Shown in pieces: positions 1 to 10,612 of a stretch of DNA of 45,000 nucleotides (position 1 is the stretch's first letter; the number at the start of each line of letters is the position of its first letter). Below the pieces are notes generated by a model that was not told where the DNA came from, made no database searches, and saw only the letters and a program-made list of their open reading frames with translations. The translations under genes and the position numbers were made by a program. The stretch comes from Prorocentrum cordatum (taxonomy: Eukaryota; Sar; Dinophyceae; Prorocentrales; Prorocentraceae), in assembly GCA_963575745.1 (NCBI GenBank), contig CAUYUJ010007291.1, forward strand, positions 69,942 to 114,941, read 5' to 3'.

Positions 1-1072
1 CAAAAGGGCCATGGGAGGTCCCCGGAAGTGCCCAAGATGGGTCCCAAGGGGGCTCCAGCGGGCCCAAGCTCCCCAAGACGGCCCAAGAAGGCCCCAGGAC
101 GGCCCATGAAGGCGCCAAAACGGCCCACGAGGGCCCCGAAAACACCCCCACGATGTTTCCGAATGCCAACATAAAGACCCCCAAGGCACCACAAAAAGCT
201 TTCCAAGGGGCCTTCAAACCACACAAATCGTCCCATTCCCCTCGTAAAATATACAATTTCAGCATATTCGCCTTTCTAATTTCATCAGCTTTCAAGACGG
301 TTTCAAAGCCCCCGAGACCGCCTCAACACGCTCCAAAAGGCCTCCTCGAAAGCTTCAGGACGGCCGAGCCGGGCCCCACGATCGCCCACGAGAGCCCCAA
401 GACAGCCCATAATGGAACCAAGAGGCCCCCCAAGAGCTCCCAGCACAGACCCAAAAGGGCCATGGGAGGTCCCCGAAAGTACCCAAGATGGGTCCAAAGG
501 GGGCTCCAGCGGGCCCAAGCTCCCCAAGACGGCCCAAGAAGGCCCCAGGACGGCCCATGAAGGCGCCAAAACGGCCCACGAGGGCCCCGAAAACACCCCA
601 CGATGTTTCCGAATGCCAACATAAAGACCCCCAAGGCACCACAAAAAGCTTTCCAAGGGGCCTTCAAACCACACAATTCGTCCCATTCCCCTCGTAAAAT
701 ATACAATTTCAGCATATTCGCCTTTCGGATTTCATCAGCTTTCAAGACGGCTTCAAAGCCCCCGAGACCGCCTCAAGACGCTCCAAAAGGCCTCCTCGAA
801 AGCTTCAGGACGGCCGAGCCGGGCCCCACGATCGCCCACGAGAGCCCCAAGACAGCCCATAATGGAACCAAGAGGCCCCCCAAGGGCTCCCAGCACAGAC
901 CCAAAAGGGCCATGGGAGGTCCCCGGAAGTGCCCAAGATGGGTCCAAAGGGGGCTCCAGCGGGCCCAAGCTCCCCAAGACGGCCCAAGAAGGCCCCAGGA
1001 CGGCCCATGAAGGCGCCAAAACGGCCACGAGGGCCCCGAAAACACCCCCACGATGTTTCCGAATGCCAACAT
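1..1072. repeat. 450-base tandem satellite, about 2.4 copies
   Basis: The block beginning CAAAAGGGCCATGGGAGGTC at 1 recurs at 452 and 902, a period of 450-451 bases. The last copy stops near 1072 in GAATGCCAACAT, where unique sequence starts. Each unit has a GC-rich half made of degenerate CCCAAGANGGCC motifs and an AT-richer half with AAAATATACAATTTCAGC. Copies differ by only a few substitutions and single-base indels. Open frames inside it on both strands shift between copies, so I read it as non-coding. Confidence 0.93.
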
Positions 1073-1396
1073 TCATTGATTTTGCTCCCAGACATTTCAC
1101 ATTGTGACCCAGTCGCTGAGGGTCTCGTGGCATGCAGCGAAGATGCCCGAGGATGCCCCGTACGAGTTGCATATGCACGTTCATACCCTTACACGCATAA
1201 ATTTATGTGTACAGATGTACGCTGTATACACACATACAACAATGTAAGTATATTGTATCCACCCAGACATTTATACGGAACGTGCATGCACGTGCGCGTG
1301 TATACATGCATGCGCGCATGTACGCACGCACGCATTCCGCTTGCGTGCAGAACTCAAAGGACCAAGGTGCATGGCGCGCAGCGCCAATGCAGTCTT

Positions 1397-1535
1397 GTAT
1401 GTATACATATATATACATACATACATACATACATACATACATACATACATACATACATACATAAATACATACATACATACATACATACATACATACATAC
1501 ATACATACACATACATACATACATACATACATACA

Positions 1536-1569
<34 letters not shown>

Positions 1570-1690
1570 CATACATACATACATACATACATACATACTA
1601 CATACATACATACTTACATGCATGCATGACGCATATATGCATACATGTATACCTGCATACATTCATCCATGCATGCATACATACATAACA
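1397..1690. repeat. (CATA)n microsatellite
   Basis: About 290 bases of nearly pure CATA/TACA tetranucleotide with a few interruptions (ATAAATA, CACATAC, ATATATAC), passing into TATATAATATAT at 1697-1736. Open frames on both strands translate as YIHT or MYVC periodic peptides and are artefacts of the repeat. Confidence 0.97.
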
Positions 1691-1789
1691 AATGAAATAT
1701 ATATACATTATATATTATATAATATATATTATATAAGATCGGCCCGGTTCGGCGTGTGAGTTTTAAAAAATACAACCTGAGCTTCAGCT

Positions 1790-2060
1790 ATGCGGGGGGG
1801 GGTGGGCGGGGGGGCTCTGCCGGGGTAAGGAGGGGGGGGGGGGGCAGGTCATCGGGTCCACCCTTTCTTCCCCCCCCCCGGGAATCCCAAACCGCCCCAA
1901 GACGGGCCAAAAGGGGCCCAGGAGGCCACCAAGACGGTCCAGGAGGCGCCCGAAACGGCCCAAGAGCGCTCCTGGACGCCCAAGATGGCCTGAAGATGGC
2001 CCAAGAGGCCTCCAAGACGCCTCAAGGAGATCCCAAGAGGACCCCCAAGAGGGCCCCAAG
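1790..2060. repeat. G-run DNA followed by CCAAGA-type degenerate repeat
   Basis: 1790-1850 has runs of 8-12 G. 1880-2060 is a degenerate 12-18 base repeat around CCCAAGANGGCC, the same motif family that builds the GC-rich half of the 1-1072 satellite and recurs near 18600-19060, 27000-27960 and 33000-33830. Confidence 0.8.
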
Positions 2061-2194
2061 AGGGTACAATAACAAGTGGCACGCGTGCCGTGGCTCTTGC
2101 ACAGAAAGAACACGGGAGGAGGCGAAGGGGGCGCGCTGTTTGGTGGACGGGGTGGCGGAGGGGGCGCTCGGGATGGGGGGGGTGCCGTGCCGAA

Positions 2195-2850
2195 ATGACA
2201 GGGTCGGGGCGGAGGGGGCGCGAGTGGGAGAGATGCGGAAGGGGCGCGTCGCGTGGGATGGGGGGGGGGCGTGCCCGAAATAAAAGGGTCGGGCGGAGGG
2301 GGCGCGCGGTGGTGGTGGGGGGGATGCGGAGGGGAGCGCGCGGGCATGTCCTGGTGTGCCGTGCGAAGCAAACAAAGGGTCGGGGCGGAGGGGAAGCGCT
2401 GGCTGGTGGGCGGGGGTGAGACGGGAGGGGGCGCGTTGGATTGGGGGGTGGGGGGCCGTGCGAAAAGAAGGGTCGGGGCGGAGGGTGCGCGCTGGCTGGA
2501 GGGTGGGGGATGGTGGTCTGGGTGGGTGGGGGGGGGGGCCATGCCGAAATAAAAGGGTCGGGGCGGAGGGGGCGCACTGGCTGGTGGGTGGGGGGGATGC
2601 GGAGGGGGCGCGTGGGATGGGGGTGGGGGTGCCGTGCCGAAATAAAATGGTCGGGGCGGAGAGGGCGCGCTGGCTGGTGGGTGGGGGGATGGGGTGGGGG
2701 AGATGGGGGTGCTAGGGGTGCGCTGGCTGGTGAAATGGGTGGGTGATGGAGAGGGTGCCGTGCCGAATTAAAGTGGCCGGAGCTCTAGACACCCTGTGCA
2801 AGAGGATAAAGTGGTCGGGGCGGAGGGGGCGCTGGGCGAGCGCTGGAGCC
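2195..2850. repeat. G-rich minisatellite, period about 90 bases
   Basis: The core GGGTCGGGGCGGAGGGGGCG, preceded by GTGCCG(T)GCCGAAATAAA, recurs near 2201, 2286, 2377, 2470, 2555, 2649 and 2812, with spacings mostly 85-94 bases. Units are rich in GGGG runs. No conserved frame runs through successive units. Confidence 0.85.
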
Positions 2851-2904
2851 GTGGGGGGCGCTGAGACGTGTGGGGGAGGGCCCAGTCCTTCCTTTTCTGC
2901 GTTT

Positions 2905-3115
2905 TTTTACGCGGTCTGCTATTATTTATGGCGATAATGCCGGATCTGCATTAATGCTCTTTTCTCTGAAATTATTATTCGGGAATCTGAATTATTTGGC
3001 TGGAATATCTCGGCTTCCTGAATTATAATTCCGGAACCTGAAATAATAATTCCGGAATCTGAAATTATAATTGCGGAATCTGAAGTATATATACTCGGGA
3101 ATCTGAATTAGCAAA
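2905..3115. repeat. AT-rich dispersed repeat (AATTCCGGAATCTGAA family)
   Basis: Four to five degenerate units of 21-22 bases containing ATAATTCNGGAATCTGAA. A related block lies at 15945-16110, and both begin near GGTCTGCTATTAT. The units are partly palindromic (AATTATAATT, TTCCGGAA). No open frame or RNA gene is visible. Confidence 0.75.
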
Positions 3116-4160
3116 CGAGTATGAATTCAGTAAGTTTGTATACATATACACGTACGTGCACATATTCATAATATATGACACCGTATAGTTCGGCATCATG
3201 TGCATGTATAACATCGTTTAATTATGCATAAATGTATGCATACATGTAAAAAATGCATAGACATGTATATGATATGCATATAACCAAATATGTGTGTAAC
3301 CAACAATCAGGCAGTATGTCTTCACATTTTTTATTCATCTATATAACGCTCTATTCAAAACGAAATCCCGTCCTCTTGGAACGTTCCCCGACACACGTAA
3401 ATTGGGCTGGAGCGCGTGAGGTGGATGTTTATGTGACCGTATTTCTGTTCGGCGCAGCAAGACCTCGAGGATTGCGCTCACGCTGCTCAGCCGTTGTGGC
3501 TCTGTCTATATATTCGGGCTGTAGTCACAGCAACCGAAACCATAAGGAGCATGGCAGTCGGCCAGCCCGCCCCATCTCCCAGGTCTTCTCGTGAACCTTG
3601 GGTGGGCTTGGGGCCGAATACCATGCTGCTTTTGTTTTCCTATGCCGTGGCGCTGTCTCATGCTGGTTCACCGATCCGTCTTGCAGACAACACTAAAAGA
3701 ACTTTGTTCCGAGGCAGGTCCCAGGGGATGGTGGATGGGGGGTATGTCCAAAAAGTCTGCTGGGTTACCTTGTAGTTCTTTCTGTGTTGACTGCTTTGCC
3801 CTGGCACCCATGGCGCCGCTTCCATGGTCCACCGTGCTGTTCCTCGGAATGCTGGGCGGACTCAGGATCCCGATTTTCGCGCCGCCTTCGAGGGTGGTGC
3901 TGGAAGTAAGAACTGGGAGGATCATACGATGGTAGAGGACTATAGAGGAGGGGGGAGGGACAACCGAGGTGAAAGGAAGGCAGCGAGAATTGGGAGGAAC
4001 AGCCGAAGCGGCATCCTGAGGACGGCCCTCTAAATGATTTTACAAGTTGTTGTTCGTCGTTCGGAATGGCGCGAAGCTGACCGCGCTCCGTTCCTCCCCA
4101 GGGGTCGGCGAGGGGGCGCGAAGCGCAGTGGACACGCAATTCAGGCTATCCGAATTCGAA
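3116..4160. other. No gene recognised
   Basis: Mixed sequence: AT-rich with ATG-rich short words to about 3360, then about 50-60% GC. Several open frames of 60-130 codons exist on both strands, but none has recognisable motifs or splice junctions of the kind seen in the neighbouring genes. It may hold the upstream region of the gene starting at 4218. Confidence 0.5.
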
Positions 4161-4217
4161 TGTATCGGGCTCAAGCTTCATTCTTATCGCGGGCACAGCG
4201 GCCCTCTGTTTTCCGAG

Positions 4218-6407
4218 ATGGGTCGACCAAAGATGTGGAAACCCAGATGTGGCGACGCGGACTCGGCCGAGAACTTGATACAGGACACGGGGGCCTTCTC
4301 AACCAACCCAAGGGCAGGGGGCCGTCCTCTCCATGTCCTCCCACCTCAACCTCAAGTCGTCATGCCCTCCCACCTCCTCATGTCCCACCCACGCCCGCGC
4401 CCACCTCATGTCCTCATCCCACGCCCACCTGATGCCCTCCTACCTACCCACACCCACCTCATGTCCTCCCACCTCCTCCGCCACTCCTCCTACCTCAGTT
4501 GTTTTGCGCTGGTCGCAGGACGCACTGACTCCGCACCTCAGGAACTACGTCGAGCAGCATGGCATGATCAACTACCCTTCGACAGACCCCAGGACGGGCG
4601 TTGACGTAGACTGTCTGGTGGAACACGCTGATCTACTATAACCTTTACTAGCGTTGGACCCGAGGGGAGGATACTTCGACCATAAGGACGTTGTAAGAGG
4701 CATCGACAAACTGTTCAACACGTCTCTGGGCAACTCTCTGCTGCGGAGAGTTTCACGGAGGTGCGGCATTCCAATCGAATCGATCGCAGACCACCTCGCG
4801 CTCAGGCTCCGTGTGATGCTGGCGCACGTCCGCGTCAAGATCGACAATACCACGGCGCAGACTAGGACGACATTGCCTCCTCGACTGCAAGATCTCATGG
4901 GGATGATATCGGTTCGGGCGCCATCGAGGTCACCGCCCGCAACAAGAGGCAGTGGCAGTGCAGGTGGCAGCTCAGGAATATCATCGGTCAACAACAAGCC
5001 GATGCCCTTCCCCTACTTCAGGGACAACCCGAGCGATGATGGAGAGTCGGCAGGTGAGGAGGAGCGGGCGTACCCGATATTCTGTCAGTATGATGGCGTC
5101 AAAGTGTTTTGTACATTGTCAGATGGTCAAACTTCTGATGCGACGAGCTTCACCAAGGACCCCAACGGTTTCCTGATGGCCGTCTTCGATAGCATCCAGA
5201 ACGACCACGGCGAGCCGTATTCCCACATCACTGAGTTGACGCACGACTTCTTGGGTGATGATGGCCAGCTGCGGGCTCCAGCGTCAGCGGTGAAAGTCAA
5301 GAAACGGCCCGCAGCTTGCAAGCGACCAGCCGCCGCGAGCAAGAGGCCAGCGGCAGCAGCACCAGCAGCACCAGCAGCACCAGCACCAGCAGCACCAGCA
5401 CCAGCAGCACCAGCACCAGCAGCTCCACCAGACGGAGATGATGAGAGCGACCAGGATGAAGAGGGCGAGGAGGAGACGCACGCGGACGAGGACGAGGACG
5501 ACGCCGAGGGCGACGCGGCCGCCGCAGCCGTCGTGCACAAGCGTCCAGCTGCTAAGGCAGCTCCCACTCCTCCTCCTGCTCCTCCTCCTCCTCCTCGTTC
5601 TCCTCCAGTTCCATTCGCCTCCTCCTGCCGCTGCTCAGTCCCGTCTCCTGATTTGATGCTGTCGTTGCTCCTACTCCTCTCCTCCTCATCCCCTCCTCCT
5701 CCTCTTCCTCCTCCTCCTCCTCCTCCTCCTCCTCCTCCTCCCCCTCCTCCTCCTCCTCCTCCTCCTCCTCCTCCTCATCCCCCCTCCTCGTCGGTCACGG
5801 AAGCGGAGATTTCGAGACTGTTGAATGCCCTATCCGAAATCGGTGAAGCTGCTGAGGACTTTGCCTGCAAACAAGAGGATTGGGGCAGCTAACACCACAT
5901 CATCCAACCTATTCCTGGGATTCTCCCGTTCCGCCTCCCCTTCCCGCTCCATTAACCTCCTCCTCCTTTTCCTCCTCCTCCTTCTCCAGTACCTTCTCCT
6001 CCGCCCCCTCCTCCTCCTCCTCCTCCTCCCCTCCTCATCTCCTTCTCCTAGTCCTCCTTCCTCCTCCCCCTCCTCCTCCTCCGCCTCCTCCTCATTCTCC
6101 CCCTCCCCTTCGCGAGCCTCACCCCCGCGCTCCCGAGGCCTATCCGATCGAGATGGTCCTGCGCGCTGGCCACAACGGGGCCACATGCATATTCCTCAAG
6201 AGCACTGGGCAGGCTAAGCAGGTCCTGCAAGTGGACTCCTCCTCCCCCGACCACGACGATTCGAGGTCCATCGCCAATAAGATTCGCGAGGCCATGGAAT
6301 CGCCGATCTCCGAGAAGCTGAAACCATACACGAGTGTGAACGAGATCCCCAAGGATGATTTGACCTGGGTCAGGACCACGCTGAAAACCGAGAGGGATGC
6401 CGAGTAG
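4218..6407 (+). CDS. Gene A: KRPAA-motif nuclear-type protein, multi-exon, with an in-frame stop
   Basis: Proposed exons are 4218-4283, 4519-5556, 5809-5877 and 6138-6407. Introns one and three have GA donors and the middle one a GC donor. All phases are zero. The first junction joins ...ENLIQ to DALTPHLRNY, with CAGGAC at both intron ends. The product would be about 480 residues: a folded N-terminal part (YPSTDPRTGVDVDCLVEHA, then LDPRGGYFDHKDVVRGIDKL), several KRPAA motifs, an Ala-Pro stretch, an acidic D/E stretch (about 5430-5520), and a basic C-terminal domain with EMVLRAGHNGA and KSTGQAKQVLQV. KRPAA-rich proteins with this C-terminal domain are, to my knowledge, a dinoflagellate family of unknown function; KRPAA resembles a nuclear-localisation signal. 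TAA at 4639-4641 interrupts the second exon between VEHA and ALDPRGG. The CCT tract at 5571-5787 is read here as intronic, but it is stop-free and could instead encode poly-proline. Start and first exon are the least certain parts. Confidence 0.68.
4284..4518 (+). other. Gene A intron 1 (GA-AG)
   Basis: CAG|GACACG at the donor and GTCGCAG|GACGCA at the acceptor share the hexamer CAGGAC. The interior carries repeats of CCCACCTCATGTCCTCC. Removing it joins two frames that differ by one base. Confidence 0.65.
5557..5808 (+). other. Gene A intron 2 with (CCT)n tract (or poly-Pro coding insertion)
   Basis: GCTAAG|GCAGCT is a GC donor; the acceptor is tentatively GCGGAG|ATTTCG. Positions 5571-5787 are almost pure CCT. 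The frame is open throughout, so the alternative is an unspliced poly-proline segment. Confidence 0.5.
5878..6137 (+). other. Gene A intron 3 (GA-AG)
   Basis: CAAGAG|GATTGG and CCCGAG|GCCTAT give AG|G at both ends. The interior is pyrimidine-rich (CTCCTC). Removal joins ...ACKQE to AYPIEMVLRA in phase zero. Confidence 0.65.
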
Positions 6408-6900
6408 TGAGCTGGGTGCTGAGCATGAGCCAAACCATCACGGGCGCACATGCGCATGACCCGTGGGTTTGCGAAACCTTGCATGTAGAGTTCTCCCTCC
6501 CTCTCCCTCTCTCGATCTCTTGCTCATCCTGCAGGCCCCCCAGGGGGGCCAGCCATCGGGACCCCACAGAAAGACGCCATAAGAAAAAAAAAACAGAGTT
6601 GACATTACCGATCTCGGTGAACACCGCATCAACAAACCTAGCAAGGGACCGTTGAAACAAACAGCCACAACACATCTGATTTGCCAACTGTGGGTAAGAG
6701 GGGGGAGACGGAGGAGGAGGATGAGGATGATGATGAGGAGGAGGACGAGGACTCCGACGAGGAATGGGAGGAGGATGCGGATCGAGGAGGAAGAGGAGGA
6801 TACGGAGGAGGAGGAGCAGCAGCAGCAGGGCATGGACTGGTGTGCTTGCTACTTCTTGTTCTGCCGATGTTTAAAAGCATCTCCCAGACAAGCCACGGCG
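6408..6900. other. Spacer between genes A and B, possibly a 5' exon of B
   Basis: Contains CT-rich sequence, a perfect hairpin GGCCCCCC-A-GGGGGGCC at 6534-6550, and a GAG/GAT-rich tract (6705-6820) that would encode acidic residues. I cannot tell whether the acidic frame belongs to gene B. Confidence 0.5.
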
Positions 6901-7616
6901 ATGATTGCCGCAGATGCTCGATCTCGCTGCCCACCCGTGCGCGGCGTACCCTTTCAATGGCTTGCGGACACACATGACCCCGAGCGAGAATGTAGAGTGA
7001 TTGACGTTGTGGAGGTGTTCGGCAACGCACTGATTTTTCGAGCTGCGCAGCAGGCTGGACTGACCGCGATGATTTTTGACCCACAGTGGGATCGTAGGAT
7101 GGACATCCTGACAGACCAGGGGTTCGTGAGCCTACAGGGGACTTTATTGCAAGTCAAACGTGGGGGGGTTGGTATGGTGGTCACCTGACTTTACCAATTG
7201 GGTTCGGAAGGGATCTGGAGCGCAGAGGCACGACGACTGGTCAGTATCCCCGCCTACACCAAGTTCGATGCTACACCCTGGCCCTAACATCGAAGGAGAT
7301 GCTATGAACGAGGACGTGCGTCACACAAATATGATAGCGAGGAGAATGGTATACCTAATCCGTCTTTGCAGCATGAGAGGCGTCCACACGATCATTGAGA
7401 ACCCAATTGCGTCGCTGTTATTCCGCTACCCTCTTGTGTCTAGCATGCTCGTAGACCTTGGATTTTACGCATCAGAATGCCACATGTGTCGTTTCAGGGA
7501 AACCCACGAGGCCCCAGGGTCGACACCCAAAGCCCCATTGCTACTGTACTCTAGTTGCTGGTGGATCGTGGGGACATGCACGATGTGCGCATGCAAGTGC
7601 CGCCACGAAAAAAAAA

Positions 7617-7648
<32 letters not shown>

Positions 7649-7727
7649 AAAAAAAAAAAACAAAAAAAAAACGAAAAAAAAAAAACAGAAAGAAAAATAG
7701 AAAAAAAAAAGAAAAAGAAAAAAAAAC

Positions 7728-7765
<38 letters not shown>

Positions 7766-7959
7766 AAAATAAAAAAAATAAACACAAAAAAAAAAAGAAA
7801 AAAAAAAAAAAGCCAATCGAGAAGGACCGCCCAAAGTACACCGCTAAATTTTGCAAGTTCATTCTCGAGAGCTACATTAACTGCCGCTACAAAGAGCCAC
7901 CGAACATGACGATACCAACGGGGTGGGGAGGGGATTCGGGGAGTGACGGGAGCACCTAG
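6901..7959 (+). pseudogene. Gene B: frameshifted protein resembling a C5-methyltransferase fold
   Basis: Frame one runs from ATG 6901 (an alternative is ATG 6832) through RGVPFQWLADTHDPERE, DVVEVFGNALIFRAAQQAGL and MDILTDQGF to LLQVKRGG. It then meets seven G (7162-7168). Dropping one G continues in another frame as LVWWSPDFTNWVRKGSG, then RGVHTIIENPIASLLFRYPL and TPKAPLLLYSSC. A second frame change near 7555-7570 is needed to reach DMHDVRMQVPPRKK. The order (glycine-rich VEVFG...AGL...D, then GGL-WWSP, then RGVHTIIENP) matches a dinoflagellate family whose layout I compare with DNA C5-methyltransferases: SAM loop, then a PPC-type motif. Here the PPC position reads SPD, so catalysis is doubtful. 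An A-rich tract at 7607-7811 precedes the last segment DRPKYTAKFCKF, which ends at TAG 7957-7959. A homopolymer sequencing error at the G run is an alternative to true decay. Confidence 0.6.
7607..7811 (+). repeat. 200-base adenine tract
   Basis: About 200 bases that are overwhelmingly A, with scattered G, C and T. It lies inside gene B on the coding strand and is stop-free in the host frame. It may be an expanded lysine stretch, an intron interior, or the tail of a retroposed transcript. Confidence 0.9.
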
Positions 7960-8466
7960 CGACAAGCACGTTGCAATATTGCATGTGATTCGGACTTAAG
8001 GGAGAGGTGGATGAGCCACCGCACTAATGCTGGGGCTGGCTGGGAGTGTGAGGTGGTTGGTCAACAACCGCACGATGCAGGCTCTTGGGGCTGCCTTTCT
8101 ACGACACGTCTCCCCTGATGGCACCCCCGAAACGAGCGAGAAGACGGCGTGGTGGGTGTCAGTCAGAGACCAGGCCACGCTGGGCCACGTGCGAGCCTCC
8201 AAGCCATCGCCAGGGGTGGGTGGCAACAGAACGGCGTCCGAGCCGCATGCCCACTCATCCCGCGTGACGGCTTGCAGGCGCGCTGTGCTTATGGGGGGTG
8301 GGGGCTGCCTCCACCTCCACCTCCACATCCTTCTCCTCCTGTTCCTCCTCCTCCTCCTCCTCTTGCTCCACTGTCCTCGCCCTCCTCCTCGACTTCCTCC
8401 TCTGCCCTCGCCCTCCTCGCCCCCATCCTCTCCACCCCTCTGCCATTGCTTGGGGGGGGCCTCCAG
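7960..8466. other. Spacer with CT-rich tract before region C
   Basis: No recognisable protein in 7960-8300. 8300-8420 is CCTCCT-rich. The stretch ends in TTGGGGGGGGCCTCCAG|GAC, a plausible splice acceptor for the coding segment that follows. Confidence 0.5.
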
Positions 8467-8984
8467 GACGCCGATGTCTCCGCGGCCCCTCAAATGCTCG
8501 GGGAGGCACTCGACCAGTCGACCGAGGATCAAGGAGCCGAGGTCATCAGGAACACCCCCCAAACGGTCGAGCAGGTAAAGCTCGAGTTGACGACGCCAGC
8601 AAAAGGGCGCAAACCCAAACCCAGAACCGCCAAACGGAAACGCAAGCCCGTAAGCGACGACGACTCTGCAAACGAGATCCCCGATGAGCGGAAGGACTTG
8701 GTGACGGTCGATCTCACTAGCCCCCAGCCGTCTGCGCCGCCGCACACGCCGTTGAACTCTAGGACCCATGGGAGAGGGAGGAGGAAGACGAAGGGGGGGA
8801 TAATGATGGCGATGAGGAGGAGGAAGAGGAGGAGGAAGAGGAGGTGGAGGAGGAGGACCAATGGGATGATGAGTACGACGAGGAAGAGGAGGATGACGAG
8901 GAGGAAGAGGAGGAGGGCGGGCAAGGGCAGGAGCAGGACCAGACATAGAGGCGGTGAGGGTGGGGGGGATGAGGAGGAGTGAGG

Positions 8985-9016
<32 letters not shown>

Positions 9017-9475
9017 GGAGGAGGAAGAGGAGGAGGACGAGGAGGAGGAGAAGGAGGAGCGAGGAGGTGGAGGGAGAGGAGGAATAGGAGGAGGAAAAGG
9101 TGGAGGAGGAGAGCGTTGACCACTATTGGAGATGAGGTTCGCACGGTTGAGGGTGCGCCGCCTTGCCCTGCCCGACAGGGCCATGCCAGACAATTGCACC
9201 TCGAGGGAGAGAAGCTAGGAGAAGGAGGGGGAAGATGAGGAGGAGGAGGGGGGGACAGAGAGAGAGAGAATAGGAGGATGAGGAGGAGGATAAGGAGGAG
9301 GAGGAGGAGGAAGATAACGTAAGATGTTGAGGAGCAGGATGATGAGGAGGGGTGGTGAGGGAGAGGAGGAGGACGCCGCGCGGGTCCGCCAGGACCTCTT
9401 GGCCGTCCTCTTCCAACTCGTCCGCCAAGCCCGCTGTCTGATATCTAGGGCAGTGCCAGGCGCTGCCGCTTCATG
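8467..9475 (+). CDS. Region C: lysine- and acid-rich protein, exon structure unresolved
   Basis: The clearest coding segment is about 8467-8760. It opens after CTCCAG| as DADVSAAPQMLGEALDQSTE and continues through VEQVKLELTTPAKGRK and KRKRKPVSDDDSANEIPDERK to VTVDLTSPQP. A GAG/GAT-rich stretch follows (8765-8948) whose acidic frame ends in TAG 8946-8948 but is separated from the first segment by a frame change. A further coding-like piece after CT/GA-rich DNA, about 9373-9475, reads DAARVRQDLLAVLFQLVRQA and ends in TGA. AG|G junctions allow several joinings and none is decisive. The basic-plus-acidic composition recalls gene A's linker. Function unknown. Confidence 0.4.
8765..9325. repeat. 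(GGA)n low-complexity tract
   Basis: Nearly continuous GAG/GGA triplets on the plus strand, interrupted at 9112-9235. Long serine- or proline-rich frames on the opposite strand are products of the repeat. Confidence 0.9.
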
Positions 9476-9559
9476 ATGCTTCGTGACAGGCAGCCTTTGT
9501 TATAACTCGGGCCGCGTGGGCGCGCCCTGGACTCCTCTGGGCGCCCCTGAACCCGCCAA

Positions 9560-9720
9560 AATTGCCGACAGAAAAATGACAGAAAAATGACAGAATTTTT
9601 ACAACGGGAAACAATACAGAAACCGAAATGACAGAAAAATGCCGGAAAAATGCCGGAATTTTTGCCCCCCCAGGACCCCCCCCAGGACCCCTCCAGGACC
9701 CCCCCAGGGACGGCCCCCAT
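9560..9720. repeat. Short tandem motifs ATGACAGAAAA and CCCCCAGGACC
   Basis: 9560-9660 repeats AGAAAAATGACAG / AGAAAAATGCCGGAA; 9661-9715 repeats CCCCCCAGGACCC every 12-15 bases. No coding potential. Confidence 0.7.
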
Positions 9721-9825
9721 GATCAGGGGATAGGGATCCGAGGTCGCGGTGTAGACGGTATGAGGGATGAGGGATGACGAGGATGATGGACGATAGCTCG
9801 AGGATGATGTCCCGCGCCCCATACG

Positions 9826-10250
9826 CCTCCCTCCTCCTCCTCCTCCTTCCCCTGCATCCCTTTTTTTCCTTCTCATCCGCTCTCATTCATCCTCATCATT
9901 ATCATCATCAGCTGCAGATCGGAATCATCATCATCATCATTCATTTCTCCTCCTTCTCCTCTGCCTTCCGCACACTCTTCCTCATCCTCCAAAAAACTCC
10001 ATCCTTCCTCCGTCCTCCGCCTACTCCTTCCCACTCATCTATCCTCCACCTTCGTAGCATCCTCCTCCTCCTCCTCCTCCTCCTCCTCCTCCTCCTCCTC
10101 CTCCTCCTCCTCCTCCTCCTCCTCTTCCCCCTCCCCCCTCCTCCTCCAGCTTCTCCTCCTTCTCCTTCTCCTTCTCCTCCTCCTCCTCCTCCCCCTCATC
10201 CTCCTCCACCTCCTTCCCCTCCTCCTCCCACCCCGCCCTTGCGCTTTCCG
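9826..10250. repeat. (CCT)n and ATCATC low-complexity tract
   Basis: CTCCTC-rich with short CATCAT runs; 10060-10125 is a pure CTC run. Frames across it are repetitive peptides. Confidence 0.9.
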
Positions 10251-10545
10251 CGGGGTCCTCCAAAGAGGAACTTCCGCAGCGCGCGGGCGCTGCTTCCTAC
10301 CTCAAATCATTGAGGATCGTTGGTGCAACCCCTGGGGTCGAACGTGTCTTTCCAGATGGGGTTCGGGTCAGCTACGGCGGTCGCGGGAGCGTAGGTGGGG
10401 TAGGTCAGAAGGCACGGGAAAGCAGATCGAGATCTGCGATCCCCCTTCTGACCCGCTCCCCAGGCCCCCGTTGCCGACGTGCTGGACCCGTCGCCCCTAA
10501 CGTCGTCGAGATATGGCCCCCGAGGCCGCTGATGTCGCAGCCCGT

Positions 10546-10557
10546 CCGTAGCCATTT
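10546..10557 (+). promoter_or_regulatory. Relict dinoflagellate spliced-leader fragment upstream of gene D
   Basis: CCGTAGCCATTT is identical to the first 12 bases of the conserved dinoflagellate spliced leader (CCGTAGCCATTTTGGCTC...), preceded by T as the leader allows. It lies 55 bases before the start codon of gene D. A relict leader in genomic DNA is the accepted mark of an mRNA copied back into the genome. The match is short, so chance is possible but unlikely given its position. Confidence 0.55.
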
Positions 10558-10612
10558 CACGTCGAGCCGAAGTTCGCCACTCGCCGATCCGACGTTCTGA
10601 ACCCTGAGCGCC

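Noticed and set aside
929-1759. A 276-codon plus-strand frame
   Set aside because: It runs through the satellite and the CATA microsatellite and encodes periodic YIHT; no conserved protein content.
1784-2577. Proline-rich minus-strand frames of about 240-250 codons
   Set aside because: They come from the G-rich 90-base minisatellite; frame is not conserved between units.
4168-4175. GGCTCAAG 43 bases upstream of gene A's proposed start, as a leader 3' end
   Set aside because: Only eight bases match and the preceding TTTT is absent; one or two such matches are expected by chance in this window. The same word at 31246 has no gene near it.
7996-9144. A 382-codon minus-strand frame
   Set aside because: Most of it is the reverse of GGA repeats and of the plus-strand coding segment 8467-8760; the remainder has no motif.
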